A stretch of 64,000 bases of DNA, taken from the NCBI RefSeq assembly GCF_024586455.1, contig NC_065923.1, positions 496,001-560,000 of the forward strand, read 5' to 3'. A model generated the notes under the pieces. The model had not been told where the DNA came from, searched no databases, and saw only the letters and a program-made list of their open reading frames with translations. The position numbers and the translations under genes are program-made. Of the stretch, positions 23,655-35,289 are shown piece after piece. Every line of letters begins with the position of its first letter. The stretch's first letter is position 1. Source of the stretch: Bactrocera neohumeralis. Lineage: Eukaryota; Arthropoda; Insecta; Diptera; Tephritidae.

Positions 23655-25115
23655 TTCTTCTTTTCATGGCGTAGACACCGCTTGCGCGGTTGTAACCGAG
23701 TTAACGACAGCGCCAGTCGTTTCTTCTTTTCGCTATTTAGTGTCAATTCGAGATACCAAGTGCAGCCAGGTACTTCTCCATCTGATCTTTCTAACGGAGT
23801 GGAGGTCTTCCTTTTTTTCTGCTTCCACCGGCGGGTACTGAATCGAGAATCTTCAAAGCTGGAGTGTCCTCTTCTATTCGGACAACATGACTTATTCTGC
23901 GTAGCCGCGATCTTATGTCAGCTCACCATTCCATCGACAGCGATACTCGCCGTTGCCAATGCGGAAAGGTCCATAAATCTTCGGAAAAACTTTTCCCTCG
24001 AACACTCCTAAGGCTGACTCATCAGATGATGTTATTGTCCATGCCTTGCACCAAATAGCAGGACGGGATTGATGAGGTACTTGTGGAGTTGGGTCTTTGT
24101 TAGTCGAGAGAGGACTTTACTTTTCAATTGCCTACTCAGTCCAAAGAAGCGCCTGTTGACAAGAGTGATTCGGCGTTGGATTTCTAGGCTGATATTATTT
24201 TTGGGGTTGAGGCTGTTGAAGATAGACGAAATTATCTACAACTTCGAAGTTATGACTGTCATCAGTGACGTAGGAGCCAAGTCCCGAATGCGATGATTGT
24301 TTGTTTGATGACAATAGATGTTTCGTCTTTTCCTCGTTCACAACCAGAAACATTCGCTTCGCTTCCTTATGCAGTCTGGGGAAAGCAGAAATAACGGCGC
24401 GACTGTTGAGGCCAATGATGGCAATATCATCGGCGTACGCCAGCCGCTCTTATATATAGAAGAGTGTACCTTCTCTATTTAGCAATTCCGCTCGTATTAT
24501 TTTCTCCGGCAATAGGTTGCTGAATCTTCCTATCATGGGTCTTTACCAAGATTTGGGGCATGGTGAATATCTGGTAGATAGTAGATTTTCAGGTCTAAAG
24601 CAAAATGTTATGGTCCAATCAGTTTGTTGACTGTGGGTTTAAATATTTTACGCACTACGCTCGATAAGACCTTGTATGCGATATTAAGAAGGCTTATCCA
24701 ACGGTAACCTGTGCAGATTATAGGGCCCTACTTTTTCTGCATTGGGCAGAGCACACTTAGGTTCCAATCGTCGTGATGCTTTCATCCGACAATATCATTC
24801 AAATAAGCTGATGCAGCACCTTGTCAGTTCTTCGCCGCCGTATTAAAATGCCTCGGCCTGTAAGCCATCGGCCCCTGTCGCTTTTTTTATTTTTCAGGCG
24901 GGTAATTGCTATTAGAACCTGATTATAGTGAGTAATGGAGCATTTAATCGTCATCGTCATCGAGTTCCCCATCTCCATATGTCACACTTTCACTGCCGTT
25001 CACCAGGCTGGAGAAGTGAAACCTTCCGTTAGTCGTCGCTTCTTTTCTTACATTTTTCAATCATTACCCATGTCGACCAGCTTACTTCTGAGCATCTATT
25101 CGGAATATAACTGCC
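23655..25115 (-). mobile_element. old 5'-truncated copy of the RTE-like LINE
   Basis: Minus-strand sequence parallel, block by block, to the element at 44761-47960. It has the 3' end next to a short TTC run, the GTAGACACCGCTT... block, the C-terminal region (GGAGTGGAGGTCTTCCT; CGGCGGGTACTG), the YGAE/LRVFE region and the RT core. The catalytic YADD codons survive at 24426-24437. Similarity ends near 25090-25115, where the main copy continues into its endonuclease half, so this copy lacks the whole 5' half, as expected of a 5'-truncated LINE. It carries many indels and stops and is much more diverged than the copy at 44761. Confidence 0.88.
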
Positions 25116-26227
25116 TACTAAGATATGCGGGCGGAGACTGAAATATTGAAACTCAAACAAACATGGACAATACTAACATCACTGCAATTACAGAGTTCAC
25201 TTCCCTTTTTTCTCTCTTTCTCTCTCTCTCTTTGCTTTTCTACGAACAATGGTTTTCTTCGAATTAAAAAAAAATTGTGTAACTTCTACCCTGAGCCTCT
25301 TTTTCGATTTGTAAGATATGTATGTGGGCTTGAGTTGATAAGTGGGCGTTACATTTATGGCTTAATATGCACCTGTGATGCTTCAGATTTTTTCGACTTT
25401 AACAGTAATTGCGCTGTTCATTTCCTTTTTTCGGTGGAAATAAAGAGGAAATGGCCATTTGTTATTTCGCCTTTTTACTTTTCGCTTTTAATTTACCTTC
25501 TTGTGTTTTTATAAAATGACTTTTGGCTTGCGATTTATGCAAAGCGCTGAATTTGTGAGCGCATTGATTGCACTCCGATTGTAATTGTCAGTAATTAAAG
25601 GATATTAAATTTAATGTCGACGGCGAAGTTTTATTCTTCAGTTGCATTGTAACTGAAAGGCGTCAATGCGTTGTTTAAAGTTTAATTTCCAGGTATGATT
25701 TCAGAAGGTACATGATAGATGTTTCTACAGATACAAATATTCCAAAAATTACAAATCCTGTCAAGAGGTTTCTGAGATTGCTAAGAATATTTTGAGAAAT
25801 ATTTTTGACTATTAAATAAATTTTTAATGTTCCATGCCTTCAAATGGGAAAAGTTATGAAACTGTTATATTTTGTATATTCCAATTCTCGAAAGCCTAAT
25901 TACTTAAATATTTGAAAATACGAGTGTTACCGCACTCGTGTCAGCTCTAATATATTTCGACAGCATTATAAGCATTATCTATTGGTATCCATTATTATGG
26001 GCTTCGACTTCTTTCTAAACCGCAATAAGCAAAAATTTACCGGGAAAATTGACCGGAACATTACACAATAACAGTATGGAGTGTATAACGTAATGCCGAC
26101 AATCAAAATCTCGAAACTTAGAATCCCGACAAATCAAGAAAAGGTTTCGTTGGCGCTCAGGATCATAACCCTTAGTCAGAAGAATTCTCTTTCTGTGCTT
26201 CGATAGAAATAAGGGCGGGCAAGATAA
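25116..26227. other. AT-rich non-coding stretch
   Basis: A CTCTCT run lies at 25210-25232. The frame at 25125-25514 starts at a non-standard codon, is Phe-rich and has no domain. 26050-26160 carries short words (CCGACAATC..., CCCGACAAATC) that are reverse complements of words in the array just downstream. No gene is recognised. Confidence 0.5.
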
Positions 26228-26345
26228 AATATTTTTATTGTCGGTCTTTCGATTTTTCGGTGTTCTGATTTGTCGGTGTTTTAATTTGTCGGTGTTTTAA
26301 TTTGTCGGTATTTTGATGAGACGGCATTTCGAACTTCGGTACTTT
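26228..26345. repeat. short degenerate tandem repeat (TTGTCGGTGTTTTAAT)
   Basis: Successive units of about 16-19 bp built on TTGTCGGTGTTTTAAT or TTTTTCGGTGTTCTGAT occur at 26228-26320, at least five in all. Inverted forms (ATTCCCGACAAATC, CCGACAATCAAAATCTCG) occur 110-170 bp upstream. Subterminal arrays with inverted partners are a feature of foldback-like DNA elements, but no full element could be delimited. Confidence 0.6.
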
Positions 26346-26741
26346 AAGTGTATCCCGTGTCATGTTGTTTGTTTTTTACTAGAATTGTATGAATTGGTTT
26401 TCAACTAACATAAAGGAAAAGGAACGATGGATTCAATTTTTCAATATAGCTGGCTTTTGAAACTTTTTACCCACAAATCTGGTCAAACGAAGACAAATGA
26501 ATGGGCTCTATTTGACGGATTCATTTCTTAATATCATTCTGCGATCACAAATTCGTCTCAATAAACTGATAGATTCATAAAAAAATACAACAATACTGCT
26601 GTAACGATTTAGCCATATTGCAGGGAACCGTTTTGGCAGATTATACCGATTATAGCTGATATGCCAGATGTCCACTTCGGCATTCGGTTTGACTGGTAGG
26701 CATCTGAACTCAAAATAGCATCTATGTTTGAAATTAAACTA
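26346..26741. other. short non-coding stretch
   Basis: Nothing identifiable was seen. It ends in the TA (26740-26741) flanking the TIR element. Confidence 0.4.
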
Positions 26742-26973
26742 CACCCAACTCTTTTTTTACACGGATTTGAAGTTACGCGGTTGAAAAAAATTTTTTTTTT
26801 GTAAAAAACTTTTAATCTAGTATGGTTTCAAAATCACTGTCTTGTAATTATGTTTGTTTTTACCACACTTAGCACCATTGCTGAAATGAACATACACAGT
26901 AGTAACTGGAAAATTCCCTTATTCGATAACTCTTACCTACACATTTTGTTCGCATGATATTCACATTGCTGAA

Positions 26974-27036
26974 ATGGATATCTCCAGCGATGATACCGAC
27001 TTTAGTCCAGTTCGTCGCAAACAATTGCGCTATGTA
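26974..27036 (+). other. possible first exon of the TIR element's gene
   Basis: The ATG at 26974 opens MDISSDDTDFSPVRRKQLRY, an acidic then basic sequence with ordinary codons, in the middle of AT-rich noise. Straight after the Tyr codon comes GTAAAT, an acceptable 5' splice site, followed by T-rich intron-like sequence. This would fit a short first exon of a transposase gene. No later exon was recognised, so the call is inference. Confidence 0.35.
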
Positions 27037-27806
27037 AATATTTTTTCTTTATTTCTATTCTAATTTTTCCTTTCTTAATTCCGGATTAATCGATTTCTTT
27101 TGTTTTTTGCTTAATCTACCAATTTTTCACCTGTATGAATTATGTATTCTAAGTTTTAATGCTCAATAAAATGCCATATGAACATACAATTTGTAGGAAT
27201 ATCTGAAATTTTATAGTTTTCAACATTTTTTACTCGGCTTTTCGAAGTAAATGTAGTTCTTTATTTCACCTTACACGTTTTTCAAATGACATGGAACGTA
27301 TCCCCCATTTTACTATAGGAAACGCCTTTTTTTTTACACGGATTTCTGAGGAACGTATCTACCAGGAATAAAGGGATGTTCAACTTATTCCAGTGTGAGA
27401 GCGCTTCAAAATTAGCGTATTTTATAACATTTTCTATTATGGCCTGATTGAACAAAATAATAATTTTAGGCCATTTAAATTAAAACACCCAAAATTTAGT
27501 ATGAATAAATATTACATATGTATATAGTGGTTATTTATTTTATGGAGAAACTATTTAAATCTTATTAAAGAATATTAGAATAACTGACTTTTGACCTCTC
27601 AATACCCAATAAAAAGGATTTAACTTGTTAGCTCTCAATCATTAAATGTTTTTAATCATTTTCCATTCAAAATAATACTATGATGTTTCAAATTACAAAA
27701 AGCTTCATCAAATGCATTTAAATTTCACAAATTTATTTAATTTTCATTGCTTTACATTTTTTATACGTGGTCTTGAACGATGTAACAAATCCCTCAGTTC
27801 ACATAT

Positions 27807-28612
27807 TTTTATACTCTCGCAACAAAGTTGATAAGGAGAGTATTATAGTTTTGTTCACATAACGGTTGTTTGTAAGTCCTAAAACTAAAAGAGTCAGATA
27901 TAGGGTTATATATACCAAAGTGATCACGGTGACGAGTAGAGTTGAAATCCGGATCGCATTAGGGAGGGGCATATTTGGACGTAATTTTTTTGGAAAAGTG
28001 GGCGTGGCCCCGCCCCCTGCTAAGTTTTTTGTACATATCTCGGAAACTACTATAGCTATGTCAACCAAACTATATAGAGTCGTTTCCCTCAGGCATTTAC
28101 ATATACAGTTCAAAAATGGAAGAAATCGGATAATAACCACGCCCACCTACCATACAAAGGTTATGTTGAAAATCACTTAACGTGCGTTAACCGACTAACA
28201 AAAAACGTCAGAAACACTAAATTTTGCGGAAGAAATGGCTGAAGGAAGCTGCACCCAAGCTTTTTTTAAAAATTGAAAATGGGCGTGGCCTCGCCCACTT
28301 ATGGACCAAAAACCATATCTCAGGAAATGCGGTATATAATATTTTCTTAACACCCTGATGACATGTACGAAATATAGGTGAAATCGGTTCACAACCACGC
28401 CTTCTTCCAATATAACGCTATTTTGAATTCCATCTGATGCCTTTTCTGTATAATACCAGTATATACATTAGGAACCAATGATGATAGCGGAATAAAACTT
28501 TACAAAAATACGGTATTTGAAAAATATGTAAATGACGGATAATGAAATCTCGATTATCACTTTATCATGCGAGAGTATAAAACACCCGAACTTAGTCCTT
28601 CCTCACTTGTTT
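27807..28612 (+). mobile_element. tephritid-type dispersed repeat (TACTCTCGCAACA family), nested
   Basis: It starts TTTTATACTCTCGCAACAAA (27807) and the reverse complement of the first 15 bases lies at 28568-28582. A tail of about 30 bp follows (CACCCGAACTTAG, then TCCTTCCTCACTTGT). Inside are GAGAGTATTATAGTTTTGTT, GGTTATATATACCAAAGTGA and two GGGCGTGGCC motifs (28000, 28282). Related fragments are at 7835, 19415 and 34548. It has no coding capacity; the frames at 27799-28180 are accidental. From general knowledge, repeats with these phrases are abundant in Bactrocera-like genomes. The class is uncertain. Confidence 0.75.
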
Positions 28613-28651
28613 TGGTAAGATTTCAATCTGGTCGTCCCTCTTTTCCAATTG

Positions 28652-28713
28652 CTAAACGTAAAAACCTACTGAACTCTATTAGCTATCAAAGTTCAGTAGG
28701 TTTTGACGTTTAG
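28652..28713. repeat. 24-bp-arm hairpin at the end of the TIR element
   Basis: Left arm 28652-28675 begins CTAAACGTAAAAACC and ends CTGAACT. Right arm 28690-28713 is its reverse complement except for one base (23 of 24 pair). The loop is 14 nt. It lies about 32 bp inside the right TIR, so it probably belongs to that element. Confidence 0.85.
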
Positions 28714-28767
28714 GAGTTAGACATCTCTTCATCTCTGGTATCTACCGTGTAAAAAAAGAGTTGGGTG

Positions 28768-31194
28768 TATTCCGAAATCACTTAGAAAATGCTGAAACCC
28801 TTCGTGGGGTAATATAAAAAAGATATTATTTGATTCAAAAGCAATTTACATTACTCACGAAATATGAAGTTGTCATTACTTTTTGCTTTAGTTTAAAATT
28901 TAACATATATACCTTCCATAAACGCTTACCTGCAAAGAAATATAAAACATATTGAAAGTCAGTTGAGAATTTAATTTTTTGCAAACTATTTTGAAATAAA
29001 AGAAAAGTCAAGAGCTGCATATAGGGTGCACTGTAGTATATATATAAGGTATGTAAACTAAGACATTAGACACTGTATAACGGGTTTATTGTTATTAATT
29101 ATTTTCAAAAAATAAAACTTGGAACGATTTGTTGTTATATTTTCCATTAAAATATTCTGTACTCTGCTTCTTATGGGGAATTTTGTCCTTGCGTGAAACT
29201 ATGAATAAGAAGAATATCATCAAGTGTTGTTGTTGAAAAGTTATAGTTGTGTCTTAAGTGTTTTGTAATCTCTTTGGCTTTCTGTCATTCATGGACATAA
29301 ATGTTGAGACATTTCATAAATCACTATGTATGTATACATTCATATAATATCAGAAGTGTGAAGAAAAAAGTTGCAACAGTGACTTGCATTTTCTGCCATA
29401 TTTTCCCATCCCAGACAGTGCACTATTGAGAGTAAGAAAACCGCAAAGGGTACATTTTGTGGCGATCAATAAAGAATGCCATATAAGTCATAATGTACTC
29501 CGAAATTAGCTGAAATAATGTCCAAAGGACCAAAAGAAATAAAAAAAACTTAATTATTTCTCCAGTTCTTTTTACCGTTATGAAAAATTACCGAATACAA
29601 GATGGCTCACCCTGTTTCAAAGGCCCAATTAATAAAAGAAAAACAACGGGTTATTTGAAAAAAGGTAATTTTCCACCAAATAGTAAAAGTACATAGAAGC
29701 AGAAGTTGTCTTTTTAATTTTCTACGAGAAAAACGACATTTTGAAAATTTAATATAAGTAAAAAAAAACGAGTCTATCAATTTTCATTTTTAACGTTCGA
29801 ATTCTTGAAAACTGAGATATAAAAATATTTTTTCTGCTCACTTACCACAAGCATATTTATATAAGGTCAGCAATGCCAAAAGAGACGGCCATTTAGTCCA
29901 TCCAACATCAACAAATTGGAAGCAACCGATATCTACAAGTTCAGGGGATATTCAAATTCCTTCATACATATGTATATGTATGTATACATACATCTTCTCG
30001 CATATACATATAGACAAGTGTGTACAGTTGGCAGGCGAAATAAATGTAGAGACGCGAATAGTATCCTTGCGTTGCAAAAACAAATGCTAATCAATAATAA
30101 AATAGTTGGCGCTATCGCATCAAAAACTTGCGCTCCCACCGCGAATGGAACTGGCGAGAGGGTGTGCGTGCGTTGACAACTGTGCGAGTTAGCCACTTCT
30201 ATGTGCTAGACAACACTACAGTTGGCATATTGCAGCGAGTGTGCATGTGTCTGTGCGAAATGCGGCATCTACAATTCATAGAATAGCAGCCAAATGATGA
30301 TTGAGTGGGTGTACGGGATATTATGTGTTTATATATATACATACCCACACACCCACATACCCGCGTAAATGCATATCCGCATATGAAGAATACATTCAGT
30401 GATGCATTCTGGCTTCGTACCTATGATTGTTGTTGTGTTCCTGGTGGCAAGTAGCTTGTTAGGCGCAAATACACCACTATAACGAAAAAGCGTACGTTCT
30501 GGTGGGTAACGCGCCTTAAAGTGTGCTGCGTACAGCCGAAGCTAGATATAATGATTTAAGAATATAAAATTAGACAAGACCAAGGTTGTTCTGGAGTAAA
30601 CAAAGTCGAACACATTGTTTTTTGGAATAAATCCCTTAGGAAGGACTTTTTTCAACAGAGAATGTGAGCAATTTGTTACGAGGTTAGTAAGAATTGTAAG
30701 TAGAGGTAATGGCACGTTCTATTATGCTAAACTCGAGAAGTATACAAATGGGGTGTTTAAAAACTCTGAGATTAATTTGAAATTATAGTCGCTATGCAAT
30801 CCTCCGCTGTCAAATTCTAAATTTGTCCACACTGATCAATTTATCATTGCGCGTTCAAACCGAATCGATAAAATTTTTTTTTTTCAGATTAGTGTTCATG
30901 TAAAGTGATCTCCATATGCCAATTAGTGTGTGTTTTGCAGCTGTTTCTTTATGACGCGAATGGTTTGTCTGGAGATTTTTGCCATGCAATAACCATGAAC
31001 AACAAGTTTGCTGAAAATTGTTTGCTTCCAATGGAGACACGGCTACGGAATCATTTGTTTTTAGGAGTCTATTTCTTTACGAATACCAGTATTTCAGTGG
31101 CATAAAACATTCAGTGAAGGTCTTGGAGATAGCAAACACTTGACTCAATTGAATCGTCCATTCACCTCTCTTAGTGAGGTTAAAATCGAAAACA
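28768..31194. other. AT-rich non-coding stretch
   Basis: Includes a TATATA run at 29037-29047, the CATACATATGTATATGTATG microsatellite at 29965-29985 and a GC-richer patch with GTGTGCGTGCG words at 30110-30260. The frames at 29916-30196 on both strands overlap the microsatellite and are not genes. No host exon is recognised. Confidence 0.5.
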
Positions 31195-31395
31195 ATGGTT
31201 AAAAATCGTCGTGTTGGCATCTGAGAAATTGTAGAGGATCTAAACATCTTTTATCGATTGACTAAAAACATTTTGTGACTCCGAAACTTTCCAACAATTG
31301 AGCGAATGGCGCTTTAAAAATGAGCCGGAACAGAGAAACACAAAATTCGCCGAAGGCACTGAAGGCCATCTCAGTCGAGGCTAAAAACAAGTGTA
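31195..31395 (+). pseudogene. mariner transposase relic 3
   Basis: From 31204 it reads NRRVGI-stop-EIVEDLNIF, the second helix-turn-helix of a mariner transposase with one Arg codon turned into TGA. At about 31296-31370 another frame gives QQLSEWRFKNEPEQR, then KFAEGTEG. That is the mariner segment just after the first catalytic Asp. The intervening linker, about 90 codons in intact elements, is mostly deleted, so the two blocks lie only about 50 bp apart. No TIRs are visible. Confidence 0.78.
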
Positions 31396-33439
31396 TGGGA
31401 AATTAGGTTAAGCGTTGGTATACTTGTATTGGCTCAAGTAAAATTTGGTCAGATAGTATATGTATATAATATTCATATGGAGGTGTATGTAGGTGATGAC
31501 CAGTGATTTTTCTGGCTTAATTGATTTGTCCGAACTCGGAAACCAAATTTCCTGAATTAATTAATTTTTAAACTTCCAATGGAATATTAAGAGTTCTTTA
31601 CAGCCTATTAAGTCCAACTTTAATAATTTTGAGTAAAGATGTATGAACAGAATAGTAGTAATCGTCAATTTTAAAGATAAAATATAGCATTTGATTGAGA
31701 AACCTATAAGAAAAAACCGAAAAGCACACCCTAAACTAAGCACATCTCTTAACTTCATATGAATAGCTTACATCATAAAATTAAGGGACTTGTACCAAAA
31801 TTGTAGCCCGCATATAATGCGGGCACATCGATTGGGCCTCTTTTAGGGCACTTCGAAGCTGCGTGCATTTGGCAGCGTCAAACTCCGGCAAAGACCAGCC
31901 GGCTTAGCTGCAACTATCGTTCACCCTCCAAAAAACACACAAACCGACATATACCCTCGAATACTTTTATTCACTAAAACGGCACATTGCAATGGCCGCC
32001 GAAACCACAGTTGTACAGCGTACGACTAGCGGCTAACGGCTAACGAGTGTCTGCAGTCTATGGCCATGCACGGATGGGCCGCCGCCGCCTCTGCCACATT
32101 TTACATACCAAGATTGAAAACCAAGCGCTCCATTGCGACGGAAATAACGAGGGCTTTGGTGTGAGATATTTATTTGCAACAACGGCAAGCATATGATAAA
32201 TATGCATGCCAATGTGTATGCCGTATGTGTGTGTGTGAGTATGGGTGCGTATGAGTTTAGATTATAGGCAGAGTAGGCACAGCGCTGGCTGAAGTGAGCC
32301 AAAAAGTGCGAGATAAATTCATTTTCGTATCCTATAAAATATATAAAATGCCAACAACAAATAGAAACAACACTCGATGCATGGGAGCATGTGTATGTGT
32401 GGCACGCAGGCGATTTTATGTGTCCAAGCAAACGGAATACCACATCGAGGCGTCGAACAAAGTTTCAAATGCGCCTGCAAGGATATGCACTGCGATAGCA
32501 AATGCCCCAGTGAGGGGCAGGGGTGGGTGCCTCTGCTAGACCGGCATCGTTAGTTGGCGGCCCCATGGAAATCTAATTCCAAATAAATTGTGCCGGAGCG
32601 CTAGGGTGCGGAGCTCCTACCGACCATTGTGCCAGTTTGTTAGGTATTAGAAGTGTTTGCAATGGCGCACAATTTATAACGCTACACAGCCTATGCGTTC
32701 TAGAAGGACGAACGCACGGAAACGGGAACACATACAAACACACAGGGTGGGAGGGAGAGTCACTTGGGCGCTGGAATTCGTTTACGCGCGCTTTCTACAT
32801 ACTTATGCTTTCTATGCATGCATATGCATGTGTGTGTGAGCGGTTGGCAGCGCGCAAAGTTTTTGGCGGATAGCAACGTTTGCGAGTTTCCTCCAAATCA
32901 GTAAAATGCGTAGTGCTTTTGTTGCTTTCATCGTTAGTTAGTTCATGTTGTTGTTTTCTATGCGTTTCCGTGATTTTTATTGTTGCTATTGTTTTTGTAT
33001 TTTGTGCGTTTTGCACTTTTTCAACTGTATTTAATGCATTTTCGAGGAGTACTCGGGCTGCTACGAAACGGTTTGTGAATTTCCGCTGTCGGAAAATTAG
33101 TTGTCTGTATACACTGTGTGTCGGAAGTATTCGATTTGTGTTTTAAAGGAAGAATTTCCTAGTTTTTTTAACTACTTTTGTTTGTATCTGGTTTTCAGCT
33201 CAACATATAAACCGGGATTATCATAAAGAACCAATAATTACTGAGTATTTATCTATTGGAACTCGTTTTGCCTCGTTCTCCATATTGGAAAAAGCATGGG
33301 TTAGGTTAACTCCAGGGGCTTCCACAAGAACTGTTCCATGTAATGTGGAAATTAATTTTCTAAGTGACAGTACGAGCTAACGTTTAACCCATCTTTTCAT
33401 ATACATCTTATAAGCCACGGTTGTGATGGTCCTCAGATT
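31396..33439. other. mixed non-coding stretch, GC-richer in the middle
   Basis: 31396-31790 is AT-rich. 31800-32900 is GC-richer and includes the perfect 7-bp palindrome CCCGCAT-ATA-ATGCGGG at 31807-31823, GTGTGTGTG at 32227-32237, and GGCCGCCGCCGCC at 32079-32091. GTTGTT runs lie at 32945-32955. Frames on both strands overlap and none has motifs. It looks like unique host DNA, but no exon could be assigned. Confidence 0.5.
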
Positions 33440-33860
33440 TAAAGAATTTATATTCTTGGACAGTTATGATGTCATATTTATGAACCCACGTCTAAGCACC
33501 AGTAATGATGCGTTTGATGAACGTAGGTTCTCAGCTGCGTTATCTCAACGTCGGTTTTGCACAAGATCCAGGTCTTTTGGTACAAAAATCTCGTAGTTAC
33601 TATCATTGACATGGTTCATATCAAAAACATTAACCAAAATGAGTTGAGTCGACCCACAAGAAATGTTGAAATCCTATTCTATCTCTACCATGCCAACACG
33701 CCAACTTTGTAGACGATATCGTCATTAAGAGAGATGTATGGACGACTAGCTTGAGGCAAGTTTCCGATGTCTTCGCGCCCTTCATCGAATGCCTTGTGTC
33801 ACTCGAATACTCGTGTTAAAATTAAAATTCCCAAAACCTTTGTGCAGCATTTTCAACGAG
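33440..33860 (-). pseudogene. mariner transposase relic 4
   Basis: Read on the minus strand from 33820, it gives VFE-stop-HKAFDEGREDIGNLPQASRP (family pattern WhkrFkeGReevedepRSGRP, the linker between the two helix-turn-helix motifs). It then has LVNVFDMNHVND and VPKDLDLVQNRR (family LVnVLGMKRV and VPKdLnflQK). A frame-shifted FIKRIITG block with WVHKYD follows near 33490-33510; the first catalytic Asp is replaced. It belongs to the same family as relics 1-3, in opposite orientation, and is thoroughly inactivated. Confidence 0.72.
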
Positions 33861-34547
33861 TCCGTCCCACATCCAAATAAACACTAATGAACATATGATA
33901 GTCCGAGTCCGAGTCGAATTTTATCAGATTCTGCAGGAAAAATTTTTGTGTTGTTAACAGCAAATAGATTGGTTTCGATATATGTTTATAACAATGAATG
34001 GTTACCAACGCTGTTTACAAAAACAGATACCCAGAAAGCGAATTAAGCCCAAAATCTACTATTTTGAATCTAACTTTCCAAAAGATTTCTCAAAATGACC
34101 AAGTAGGTAATATTATGCACTAAGATTTTACGAAGTTGCCAAAGAAAGCTACCCCTTGAGTGGTGTGTTTGAGGATAAAATATCTGTTTACAAGGTAGAC
34201 TGGTTCTAACTAACCGAAATGTATTGTCAACTTGGCAGTTTTCTCCGAAAGTTTTCAGAAGATATTTTATCATTTCAATACCAAAGAAGAAATTCAAAGG
34301 TGTTTAACACAAACCTTAAAACTCCTCGGTGATTTCGATAACATTTTTCTTCGCATACGAAACCAAGCTCACAACTCCGCCGCATTACTTTCTAGGTTTA
34401 AGTCTTTACATTTACATTTTCTTCCGAAACTGAATACTCACTTTGGGGAATTATTCGTTTGAAAGTGCGATTAAAACCTTACGGCCAATGCTCCGAAAAC
34501 TCCTTGCTTCCAACGAGGCCGCTTTTAAATCTAACCAATAACTATTT
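33861..34547. other. non-coding stretch
   Basis: Nothing identifiable was seen. The 34070-34297 and 34232-34462 frames overlap on opposite strands and have no motifs. Confidence 0.4.
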
Positions 34548-34612
34548 TTATACTCTTGCAACAGAATATAATAGTGTTGTTCCGCTAACGGTGAAAGCCA
34601 CAAAACAAATGA
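34548..34612 (+). repeat. end fragment of the TACTCTCGCAACA repeat
   Basis: TTTTTATACTCTTGCAACAG followed by ATAATAGTGTTGTTCCGCTA, then ACGG, matches the first about 60 bp of the element at 27807 with several substitutions. It stops abruptly, so only the left end is present. Confidence 0.6.
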
Positions 34613-35289
34613 AATAATTTTGCGTATTATTTTACATATGTATGTATATTATTATATTGAGAGCTGGGAGGAAAAACGTGAATTCATTTATAAAACATTT
34701 GTTTTTGCTCTTAATTTTGTTATCTGTTTACTAATCAAAACTCACATTATATGATAAAACACTCATTAGCTGCTAAAAAACGACTATATTTCCCCACAAC
34801 AAACAGCCAAATTAATATGAAAATAAACATATTGTAATAGCTGCAGTATCTTACAAGTTGATTTGCTAATGCCTATTTGTAAATATTCTAATGTACTTGA
34901 ATGAGCTCAACATTGTGATAATTCAAACTTCTCACATTTATAATTATTTTTTATTGCTTTTGTTGACTCGTTAATGCAGTAAATTCAATGGGAGATACTA
35001 AATAGTTTTGCAATTATTTGCATTATTATTCTATTGTGTCTTGTTCGGCGCATTTTATGAGTTAAACATTGGCACGTACTTGTAAGATTCAGATATGTGA
35101 AAGTTGTTGCATTAAAATTGAGGGCATTTGCATTACAAGTGAACCATAGCATATATAAAATGCTTGTTGATCAGCCTTAATCTGTTCATTATAGACAAGC
35201 GGAAACAATTAGACATGCGTCTGAATGCAATATTTAAACCGAGTTCGAACGAAATTGTCAGATAAACATATTAAAATTGGCATCATGAA
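34613..35289. other. AT-rich non-coding stretch
   Basis: AT-rich with a short TATGTATATT microsatellite near 34638. No gene or repeat is recognised. Confidence 0.45.

Larger units (their letters stand above)
26742..28767 (+). mobile_element. TA-flanked TIR element (about 2.03 kb) with a nested insertion
   Basis: The ends are exact inverted repeats of 23 bp, 26742-26764 starting CACCCAACTC then a T run then ACACGG, and its reverse complement at 28745-28767. TA lies outside both (26740-26741 and 28768-28769), as for Tc1/mariner/pogo-type elements. A related motif (T run, ACACGGATTTC, then GTATCTACCAGG) recurs internally at 27327-27380. An 806-bp second repeat sits at 27807-28612, so the host element would be about 1.2 kb without it. 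The right subterminal region forms a strong hairpin (28652-28713). A small exon-like frame lies at 26974. The family is not identified. Confidence 0.8.

Noticed and set aside
27799..28180. Overlapping frames of 104 and 115 codons on opposite strands
   Set aside because: They lie wholly inside the non-coding TACTCTCGCAACA repeat.
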